NCBI GenBank assembly: GCA_947632275.1
Contig: CANROR010000061.1
Coordinates: 1-7,085 of the forward strand
Length of the DNA stretch: 7,085 bases
Direction: 5' to 3'
Source of the DNA: an uncultured Bacilli bacterium
GTDB taxonomy: Bacteria > Bacillota_I > Bacilli_A > RF39 > UBA660
Shown: in pieces, positions 1-5,097 of the stretch
Numbering within the stretch: position 1 is the stretch's first letter
How the letters are laid out: each line of letters starts with the position of its first letter
Notes under the pieces: generated by a model
The model's input: only the letters and a program-made list of their open reading frames with translations
Database searches by the model: none
What the model was told of the DNA's origin: nothing
Position numbers and translations under genes: made by a program

Positions 1-16
1 ACAAAAACAATGAGAA

Positions 17-343
17 TTAACTCGTTGTTTTTAATAGTGCTTTGACATTTTTAATGTAAAAATCCGTGAATAGTAACTTAAAATCATAGTATTTATTCTT
101 ATAAAGTAGTATAATACTTTCGGAGATTGACTTATCTATTGTACTTACTGGTTTTCTAGAGCGATTGCCATGTACAAATCCAGATTTGCCTTTCTCCTTA
201 TAAATAATAATAAGACGATCAACTTGTCTTCTAGATAAACCAAGCTTTTTACAAGCTCTATTTTTGTTACCATTATGGTCAACTAATTCTTTGATAACAT
301 CATATTTTTCTTTTTCTTTCATTCTTAATTCTACCTTTCTCAT
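17..343 (-). pseudogene. Truncated ISNCY (IS1202-group) transposase, N-terminal helix-turn-helix part
   Basis: The 108-residue product starts MRKVELRMKEKEKYDVIKEL and carries a helix-turn-helix at about residues 14-50 (NGNKNRACKKLGLSRRQVDR), followed by KGKSGFVHGNRSRKP. This is the characteristic opening of IS1202-group transposases, which bind element ends with this domain and cut and join DNA with a downstream DDE catalytic domain. Full-length members run to several hundred residues; here a TAA stops the frame soon after the YYDF segment, before any catalytic acidic residue. In another frame the reverse strand at 44-15 reads QSTIKNNELI, which resembles the segment normally expected next, so a frameshift plus a small deletion is likely rather than a natural short protein. 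The start at 343 is supported by GAGGTGA four bases upstream on the minus strand. Family call is firm; the exact lesion is an inference. Confidence 0.75.
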
Positions 344-347
344 TATG

Positions 348-354
348 TCACCTC
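348..354 (-). promoter_or_regulatory. Ribosome binding site of the transposase remnant
   Basis: Minus strand reads GAGGTGA followed by CATA and then ATG. This strong SD sequence fixes the transposase start at 343. Confidence 0.7.
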
Positions 355-363
355 AAGCGACAT

Positions 364-392
364 ATAATATATTAGTTTTGAGACATTTTCAA
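364..392 (-). promoter_or_regulatory. Putative sigma-A promoter of the IS transposase
   Basis: On the minus strand TTGAAA (392-387), a 17-base spacer and TATTAT (369-364) precede the transposase start. The -35 box lies inside the inner 25-bp repeat, so a transposase bound there could shut off its own promoter. The boxes are seen; autoregulation is inferred. Confidence 0.5.
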
Positions 393-424
393 ATACTAAC
401 ACTTAAGACATTATCACATACTAA
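375..424 (-). repeat. Two tandem 25-bp direct repeats at the IS end
   Basis: Copy one (375-399) and copy two (400-424) agree at 19 of 25 positions, sharing AGACATT, TC and ATACTAA on the plus strand (TTAGTAT...AATGTCT on the minus strand). They abut with no spacer and sit just upstream of the transposase start. Tandem binding sites at an element terminus are typical targets for the transposase DNA-binding domain. Role as transposase sites is inferred from position. Confidence 0.6.
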
Positions 425-456
425 CCATAAAAATGAACTAATATTTAATTTAGAAA

Positions 457-485
457 TTGACATTACTTATTTTCTATTTTAAAAT
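457..485 (+). promoter_or_regulatory. Strong sigma-A promoter of the surface-protein operon
   Basis: TTGACA (457-462) matches the -35 consensus perfectly, followed by a 17-base spacer and TAAAAT (480-485), one base off the -10 consensus. Transcription should begin near 492, leaving an untranslated leader of only about 17 bases. It lies just outside the presumed IS end and points away from it. Confidence 0.75.
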
Positions 486-508
486 TATTAATAGAATAGG
501 TTGATAAT

Positions 509-2059
509 ATGAAAAGGATTAATTTAAAAAAAATTAATTTTGATAATATTAGAAATAAAGTAAATGAATTTTTCCTAAAGCATAAGTTAATATCTATGGG
601 AATATTTACTTTTGCTCTTTTGGCATGCGTTACTTTTTTAATTTCCTATGCTTATTATAAAATAACTGATGAAGAACCAATTATTAGTACGCAAATAGGG
701 GAAATCCCGGATATCGATATTCGAATTTTAGTCGAAGATCGGAAAGATGATGGTTCGGCTATTAAAGGAAAATATATTGAATATCCTTATGTTCCTCAAG
801 CTGGTTATAAATATAATGCAGAAGAAAGCTATTGTACAAATGGGTCTGAACTAAAATTTTCTGAAGCCGACCATAACTTAACGGTTGATACCGAAGGCAT
901 TGAAACTTGCTTTGCTTATTTTGATTCCATTGCTAATCTGGATATTGTCTTAAATGTGGAAATTGAAGAAACTGATGAATCGGGTAAAGGTTTACAAAAA
1001 TATAAACGAATTGATAGTACGGAAATGCCTGCGATAGGATATACTTTAGCTTCTAGTAAATGTACTAATAATGCCACAGTTTCTTATAATCTTGATGAAA
1101 ATCGCTTTGTTATTCTTACCGATAGCAAAACTGTTTGTGATGTTCGAATGGATGCTATTCCGGCCGATGTTATTTTAAAGTTAAAAGTTCAGGAAGAAAT
1201 GAATTCGGCTAATTATCTAGAAGTCGAGGAACTTTCCGCCAATCAATATTATGTATTAAATAATCAAACAACTTGTACGAATGGAGCTACGGCAACTATT
1301 GAAAACCAAGAAGTGGTTGTTAAGACTACTAAACCAACGGTTTGTACGGTGTTTTTAGATTTATCCGCTGGGCCTATTCCTGAAAGTGCAATGATTACTA
1401 ATGCTAATGGTAATACTTTATTAAATGTGACGGCAAGTAAAGTGGGAACGCCAGTTAATAATTGGTATTATTCAGTTGATAATGGTTTAAATTATCAACC
1501 TCTTAATGATGGGGTTGTAGCCAACTACATTAATAATCCTTTAATGGTCTATGGCGAAGATGCAACTGGTAATAAAACAAGTTTGATTGAAGTGGATAAA
1601 GACAATAATTACTATTATGGCGGTTATTTTACTGCTCAAGATGAAGTGTATGAAAAGACAATTGAAAAAGAAGGATATTATTACTTACAAGCTTGGGGAG
1701 CAAGTGAAGATAATAATTATAATCTAGGAAGTTATGCTGAAGGTTATGTTTATTTAAAGGTTAATGATAAATTATATATATCTGTTGGTAAAATGCCAAG
1801 CGGCGATACAACAATAAAATTGAATAATAATGCCGATGGTTACCAATTGTTGAGCGTTGGTGGGGCTAATTCAAATTATATTTTCGCTGAAGGAGTAGCC
1901 TTACCAGACAGTGGCCTAAATCAAAATTATTATTTAAATAAAGGTTTAACGTTTAATAAATATGAGATATTTGAAGCTATTAATGGAACCGAAGAAACGG
2001 GCCATAATGGCGATGGTTATGTCAAAGTTTCTTATATTGGAACTACCTTGGAGGAATAG
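509..2059 (+). CDS. Membrane-anchored surface protein with three two-cysteine repeats and a C-terminal ALK-type glycine-rich-family domain
   Basis: The 516-residue product has a basic N-terminus (1-27), a single hydrophobic segment (about 28-50) and a long ectodomain, so it is probably a signal-anchored envelope protein facing outward. Residues about 66-285 form three repeats of 70-76 residues. Each has a beta-rich 'D(I/V)xLxVxxE' opening, an aromatic/Gly region, then CTN(G/N)-(A/S) and a second cysteine 23-25 residues later: C109/C134, C185/C210, C256/C279. The even pairing suggests one disulfide per repeat. Residues about 286-362 look Ig-like. Residues about 370-511 (GYYYLQAWGAS, YVYLKVNDKLYISVG, ending NGDGYVKVSYIG) resemble the glycine-rich ALK-type domain seen in many bacterial surface proteins, but with most glycine runs missing. 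No LPXTG motif is present. ATG 509 is the first possible start after an in-frame TAG at 497; the SD (ATAGG, 496-500) is weak. It is the first gene of a three-gene operon. Ligand and function are unknown; adhesion or wall binding is a guess. Confidence 0.75.
   Translation: MKRINLKKINFDNIRNKVNEFFLKHKLISMGIFTFALLACVTFLISYAYYKITDEEPIISTQIGEIPDIDIRILVEDRKDDGSAIKGKYIEYPYVPQAGYKYNAEESYCTNGSELKFSEADHNLTVDTEGIETCFAYFDSIANLDIVLNVEIEETDESGKGLQKYKRIDSTEMPAIGYTLASSKCTNNATVSYNLDENRFVILTDSKTVCDVRMDAIPADVILKLKVQEEMNSANYLEVEELSANQYYVLNNQTTCTNGATATIENQEVVVKTTKPTVCTVFLDLSAGPIPESAMITNANGNTLLNVTASKVGTPVNNWYYSVDNGLNYQPLNDGVVANYINNPLMVYGEDATGNKTSLIEVDKDNNYYYGGYFTAQDEVYEKTIEKEGYYYLQAWGASEDNNYNLGSYAEGYVYLKVNDKLYISVGKMPSGDTTIKLNNNADGYQLLSVGGANSNYIFAEGVALPDSGLNQNYYLNKGLTFNKYEIFEAINGTEETGHNGDGYVKVSYIGTTLEE
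2050..2054 (+). promoter_or_regulatory. Ribosome binding site fixing the zinc-ribbon start
   Basis: GGAGG ends six bases before ATG 2061 and is embedded in the last codons of the upstream gene. It picks ATG 2061 over an in-frame ATG at 1962 that would add 33 residues overlapping the upstream gene. Confidence 0.8.
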
Positions 2060-2060
2060 A

Positions 2061-2333
2061 ATGTTTTGTCAAAAATGTGGGAATCCTTTACCTAAAGAAG
2101 GCTATATTTGTAAATTCTGTGGAGCAATGATGGGTCGGGATCAAATTGAAAAACAAAAAGAATATATGAAAGAACATCAATACGATCCCAAACTTAAAAG
2201 TGAATTATACGGACAAGAAAAAATAAATTATAATACGGAAAAAGATAAAAATAAAAACTTAGGTGTTTTTATCGTTTTGGGAATACTAATATTTTTAATT
2301 ATTTTGGCTATAATACTATATATAGCAAGGTGA
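2061..2333 (+). CDS. Small zinc-ribbon protein with a C-terminal membrane anchor
   Basis: The 90-residue product begins MFCQKCGNPLPKEGYICKFC, a four-cysteine zinc ribbon (C3, C6, C17, C20) of the short type found at the N-termini of many Gram-positive membrane proteins. A charged, Lys/Glu-rich linker (about 22-66) leads to one hydrophobic helix (about 67-88) ending in Ala-Arg. With no signal peptide ahead of it, the ribbon should face the cytoplasm and the helix should act as a tail anchor. It starts one base after the stop of the surface-protein gene and ends three bases before the UPF0316 gene, so all three are likely translated from one mRNA. The family is widespread but has no assigned reaction; a scaffold or sensor role would be speculation. 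It ends in TGA, in frame with the next gene. Confidence 0.8.
   Translation: MFCQKCGNPLPKEGYICKFCGAMMGRDQIEKQKEYMKEHQYDPKLKSELYGQEKINYNTEKDKNKNLGVFIVLGILIFLIILAIILYIAR
2328..2333 (+). promoter_or_regulatory. Ribosome binding site overlapping the TGA stop of the zinc-ribbon gene
   Basis: AGGTGA contains the upstream stop codon and lies three bases before ATG 2337. The close spacing means the adjacent GTG at 2340 is a possible alternative start, shifting the N-terminus by one residue. Confidence 0.55.
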
Positions 2334-2336
2334 TTA

Positions 2337-2852
2337 ATGGTGTTATTAAGCGTATGCTTAAAAATATTTTTCGCCCGAATTGTCGATGTCTCGCTAGGGA
2401 GTATTCGCACAATTCTAATGGTAAAAGGACGTTCTAAAAGTGCAAGTATTATTGCGTTTTTAGAAGTTTTTATTTGGTTTATTATTGCCAAAGAAGCCCT
2501 TAATACGCCCTATGATTCTTTACTTATTCCCATTTTTTATGCGGGTGGTTATGCCACGGGGACTTTGCTAGGGATAATTATTTCCAATAAGTTTGTTAAT
2601 GGTATTGTTGGTTTACAAGTTGTAACCAAGAAGAATAATCAAAAATTAATTGAGGATTTAAGAATAAATGGTTATGGCATTTCCATTATTGATTTAAAAA
2701 ATGCTTATCAAGGCGAAAAGAAAGAAATGCTGTTTATGCAAGTAAATAAAAAAAATTTAAAATATGTTATTAATTTAATTAAAAGTCATGATAGTACGGC
2801 CTTTATCATTGCTAGTGATACGAAATATGTGCAAAATGGTTTAGTAAAATAA
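2337..2852 (+). CDS. UPF0316 family membrane protein (DUF5698 plus DUF2179)
   Basis: The 171-residue product matches the layout of UPF0316 proteins such as Bacillus subtilis YebE. The opening FFARIVDVSLGSIRTILMVK lies in the first membrane segment and is the family signature. A second helix (about 35-53, IIAFLEVFIWFIIA) and a third (about 60-84, with YAGGYATGTLLG) follow. A soluble C-terminal domain of DUF2179 type (about 90-165) then alternates beta strands and helices (GLQVVTKK, YGISIIDL, EMLFMQV). Length is near the usual 170-190 residues. The biochemical role of UPF0316 is not established; the C-terminal DUF2179 domain also ends larger YitT-type membrane proteins and may bind a small ligand. 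It is the last gene of the first operon. No terminator is visible after it, so some transcription may run into clpB. Confidence 0.85.
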   Translation: MVLLSVCLKIFFARIVDVSLGSIRTILMVKGRSKSASIIAFLEVFIWFIIAKEALNTPYDSLLIPIFYAGGYATGTLLGIIISNKFVNGIVGLQVVTKKNNQKLIEDLRINGYGISIIDLKNAYQGEKKEMLFMQVNKKNLKYVINLIKSHDSTAFIIASDTKYVQNGLVK

Positions 2853-2854
2853 AA

Positions 2855-2881
2855 TTAGCACTCTTACTTGACAACTGCTAA
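2855..2881 (+). promoter_or_regulatory. CIRCE operator (HrcA binding site)
   Basis: TTAGCACTC, nine bases, then AACTGCTAA. The left arm is identical to the CIRCE consensus, the spacer has the canonical length of nine, and the right arm matches GAGTGCTAA at seven of nine positions. HrcA is the repressor that binds CIRCE and releases it on heat stress. The -35 box of the clpB promoter (2868-2873) sits across the spacer and right arm, so bound HrcA would block RNA polymerase. Confidence 0.85.
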
Positions 2882-2895
2882 AAATAAGTTATAAT
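2868..2895 (+). promoter_or_regulatory. Consensus sigma-A promoter of clpB
   Basis: TTGACA (2868-2873), 16-base spacer, TATAAT (2890-2895): both boxes match consensus perfectly. Transcription should start near 2902. A perfect promoter overlapping an operator implies high output once repression is lifted. Confidence 0.85.
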
Positions 2896-2904
2896 AGGAG
2901 ATGC

Positions 2905-2911
2905 AAGGAGG
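2905..2911 (+). promoter_or_regulatory. Strong ribosome binding site of clpB
   Basis: AAGGAGG, eight bases before ATG 2920. It confirms that the short ClpB start is genuine and that no N-terminal domain is encoded upstream. Confidence 0.8.
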
Positions 2912-2919
2912 GGAAAATA

Positions 2920-5022
2920 ATGAATTTTCAAGAAAACGATGAATTAAAAAATGTCTTAGAAAAATATGGCCGTGATATTACGGCTAATGTTAAAGATAAT
3001 AAAGTGGATCCGGTGATTGGTCGTGATGAAGAAATTCGGAATGTTATGCGTATCCTATCACGAAAAAGCAAAAATAATCCGGTATTAATCGGAGAAGCCG
3101 GAGTAGGAAAAACGGCAATTGTTGAAGGACTTGCTCAAAGAATCATTAAAGGTGATGTCCCCAACAGTTTAAAAGATAAAACTATTTGGGAACTTGATTT
3201 GGGTGCTTTAGTAGCTGGTGCCAAATACCGTGGGGAATTTGAAGAACGCCTTAAAGCGGTTTTAAAAGAAATTAAAGATTCCGCGGGGAATATTATAATG
3301 TTTATTGATGAAGTTCATATGATTGTCGGTTCCGGCATGGAAGGTACGATGGATGTTTCTAACATGTTAAAACCGATGTTAGCCCGGGGTGAAATTCACG
3401 TCATTGGGGCTACTACTTTAAATGAATACCGCAAATATATTGAAAAAGATGGGGCTTTAGAAAGACGGTTTCAAAAAGTTTTAGTTACCGAACCCACAGT
3501 TACGGATACCATTACCATTTTAAGAGGTTTGAAAGAACGCTTTGAAATTTTTCATGGTGTATCAATTAAAGACAGCGCTTTGATTGCGGCAGCTACCTTA
3601 TCCAATCGGTATATTACGGATCGGTTTTTACCTGATAAAGCGATTGATTTAATAGATGAGGCTTGTGCTACGATTAAAATGCAACTAGATTCGGTGCCGG
3701 TTGAATTAGATGAATTAACGCGGAAAATTATGAGTTTAGAAATTGAAAAACAAGCTTTAAAAAAGGAAAAAGATGAACTTTCTTTAAATCGGTTAGAAAA
3801 AATTGAAGATGAACTCACTAATTTAAAAGAAAAAGAACATGACTGGCGCGAAAAATGGGAAGCCGAAAAGCAAGTTAAAGAAAAAATTAATAAAAAGAAA
3901 GAAGAATTAGAACGGGCGCGTTTTGATTTGGCGACAGCCGAAAATAATTATGATTTAGAAACATCTGCCCGATTACGCCATGGCACCATCCCTGAATTAC
4001 AAAAAGAACTAGAAACTTTCCAAAAAGAAGAAAACACTAGTATTTTAAGTGATGTGGTCGATGAAGAAGGTGTTGCCGCCATAATTTCGCGGTGGACAAA
4101 TATTCCGGTGGCCAAACTTGTAAGTAGTGAAAAAGAAAAATTACTTAATTTAGAAAATCGTTTACAACAACGGGTTATGGGGCAAGATGATGTTTTAAAA
4201 ACCGTTAGTGAAGCTATTATTAGGGCCCGAAGTGGGATTAAGGATCCGAATCGGCCCATTGGTTCCTTTATGTTTTTAGGCCCAACCGGCGTTGGCAAAA
4301 CCGAAGTTGCCCGGAGTTTAGCTTATGAATTATTTGATGATGAACGGCACATGGTTCGCATTGACTGTAGTGAATATATGGAAGCCTTTAATGTTTCGCG
4401 GTTAGTTGGGGCGCCTCCGGGCTATGTGGGTTATGATGAAGGCGGAACTTTAACCGAAGCGGTTAGACGGAATCCTTATAGTATAGTTTTATTTGACGAA
4501 ATCGAAAAGGCGCATCCGGATGTTTTAAATATTTTACTCCAAATTTTAGATGATGGGCGTTTGACTGATAGTGGGGGTCGTACCGTTGATTTTAAAAATA
4601 CCATTATCATCATGACCAGCAATTTAGGTAGTGAATTTATCTTAGATGAAGAAAAGAATGCTCAAGAATTAGTCATGACGAAGGTTAAAGAAACTTTTCG
4701 ACCCGAATTTATCAATCGAATTGATGAAATAATTATTTTTAAAGCTTTAGAACAAGATACGATAAACGATATCTTAACTAAAATTATTTCGGAAATTGAA
4801 GCGCGTCTTGCCGATAGTAATTTGCATATTACTTTAAGTGATCGGGCTCGGAGCAAAATTATCGCCGAAGCTTATGATAAATCTTATGGAGCCCGGCCAA
4901 TTAAAAGATATGTAACCAAAAATATTAAATCTTTAATTGCTCATGAGTTAATTGAAGGCAATATTAAAGTTGGTCAAAAATTCTTAATTGATGTGGCTAA
5001 CAATAGGTTTGTGATAATTTAA
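2920..5022 (+). CDS. clpB: ClpB disaggregase (Hsp100 AAA+ ATPase) naturally lacking the N-terminal domain
   Basis: This 700-residue cytoplasmic chaperone threads aggregated proteins through a hexameric pore using ATP, normally with DnaK. NBD1 shows Walker A GEAGVGKT (58-65), Walker B FIDE (128-131), pore loop KYRG (Y103) and arginine finger ERR (181-183). Residues about 260-385 are a full-length ClpB-type coiled-coil middle domain. NBD2 shows Walker A GPTGVGKT (454-461), Walker B LFDE (524-527), pore loop GYVGY (501-505), arginine finger R600 in FINRID and sensor 2 GARP (657-660). All ATPase residues are intact. The long middle domain, and the absence of a ClpP-binding loop between TSNLG and FRPEF, separate it from ClpA/ClpC/ClpE. 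ClpB is usually about 860 residues; the N-terminal substrate-binding domain is missing, because LEKYGRDIT, normally just after it, begins at residue 13. Mycoplasma ClpB and the internally initiated E. coli isoform are similarly short. CIRCE, promoter and SD all sit directly upstream, so this is the native start. It is a single-gene unit closed by a terminator. Confidence 0.93.
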   Translation: MNFQENDELKNVLEKYGRDITANVKDNKVDPVIGRDEEIRNVMRILSRKSKNNPVLIGEAGVGKTAIVEGLAQRIIKGDVPNSLKDKTIWELDLGALVAGAKYRGEFEERLKAVLKEIKDSAGNIIMFIDEVHMIVGSGMEGTMDVSNMLKPMLARGEIHVIGATTLNEYRKYIEKDGALERRFQKVLVTEPTVTDTITILRGLKERFEIFHGVSIKDSALIAAATLSNRYITDRFLPDKAIDLIDEACATIKMQLDSVPVELDELTRKIMSLEIEKQALKKEKDELSLNRLEKIEDELTNLKEKEHDWREKWEAEKQVKEKINKKKEELERARFDLATAENNYDLETSARLRHGTIPELQKELETFQKEENTSILSDVVDEEGVAAIISRWTNIPVAKLVSSEKEKLLNLENRLQQRVMGQDDVLKTVSEAIIRARSGIKDPNRPIGSFMFLGPTGVGKTEVARSLAYELFDDERHMVRIDCSEYMEAFNVSRLVGAPPGYVGYDEGGTLTEAVRRNPYSIVLFDEIEKAHPDVLNILLQILDDGRLTDSGGRTVDFKNTIIIMTSNLGSEFILDEEKNAQELVMTKVKETFRPEFINRIDEIIIFKALEQDTINDILTKIISEIEARLADSNLHITLSDRARSKIIAEAYDKSYGARPIKRYVTKNIKSLIAHELIEGNIKVGQKFLIDVANNRFVII

Positions 5023-5046
5023 AGAAGCAAAAATGCTTCTTTTTTA
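5021..5046 (+). terminator. Rho-independent terminator of clpB
   Basis: AGAAGCA (5023-5029), AAAA loop, TGCTTCT (5034-5040), then a T-run to 5045. The seven-base-pair stem can be lengthened by two A-T pairs that include the last bases of the clpB stop codon. Confidence 0.85.
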
Positions 5047-5066
5047 GTTTAATTATTGAACTTTTA

Positions 5067-5075
5067 TGATATACT
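5067..5075 (+). promoter_or_regulatory. Extended -10 promoter of the Ig-like/transglutaminase operon
   Basis: TGATATACT is an extended -10 element (TG, one base, TATACT at 5070-5075). At the proper distance the -35 region (about 5047-5052, GTTTAA) is poor, which an extended -10 can offset. It lies right after the clpB terminator, so the operon has its own transcription. Confidence 0.6.
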
Positions 5076-5082
5076 TTAAGGG

Positions 5083-5088
5083 AAGGTG
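5083..5088 (+). promoter_or_regulatory. Ribosome binding site setting the start at 5098
   Basis: AAGGTG, nine bases before ATG 5098. An in-frame GTG at 5086 lies inside this SD and so cannot be the start. Confidence 0.7.
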
Positions 5089-5097
5089 TTTATATTT

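Larger units (their letters stand above)
1..424 (-). mobile_element. Remnant of an IS1202/ISNCY-type insertion sequence (5' end only in window)
   Basis: The segment holds the start of a transposase gene reading leftward, its promoter, and two tandem 25-bp repeats just upstream of it, which is where the terminal sequence of such an element would lie. The other end is outside the window or lost. The outer boundary near 424 is an estimate based on where the second repeat ends; no target-site duplication can be checked with one end only. The transposase frame is broken, so the copy is probably inactive. Confidence 0.65.

Noticed and set aside
264..482. Plus-strand open frame across the IS end
   Set aside because: It lies opposite the transposase and the IS repeats, has no SD, and shows no recognisable protein pattern.
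617..631. Possible lipobox (LLAC, C40) in the surface protein
   Set aside because: The hydrophobic segment continues for about ten residues past the cysteine and the -2 residue is atypical, so a plain signal anchor fits better than a lipoprotein signal.
1962..2060. Longer start for the zinc-ribbon protein (ATG 1962)
   Set aside because: It would add 33 residues in another frame of the upstream gene; GGAGG sits six bases before ATG 2061 and the family begins right at the first CxxC.
2228..2491. Minus-strand open frame across the zinc-ribbon/UPF0316 junction
   Set aside because: It opposes two well-supported genes and has no family features.
3552..3818. Antisense open frame within clpB, and similar ones at 3948-4298 and 4662-4856
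   Set aside because: They mirror a highly conserved gene, are rich in Ser/Ile from reverse reading of common codons, and match no known protein pattern.
2920..5022. ClpC or ClpE identity for the AAA+ protein
   Set aside because: The middle domain has full ClpB length and sequence, and the ClpP-docking loop is missing.
5056..5061. TTGAAC as -35 box of the second envelope operon
   Set aside because: It is only eight bases from the TATACT -10 box; the extended -10 element explains the promoter better.
5086..5097. GTG start for the Ig-like/transglutaminase protein
   Set aside because: The GTG is part of the AAGGTG ribosome binding site for ATG 5098 and has no SD at a workable distance of its own.
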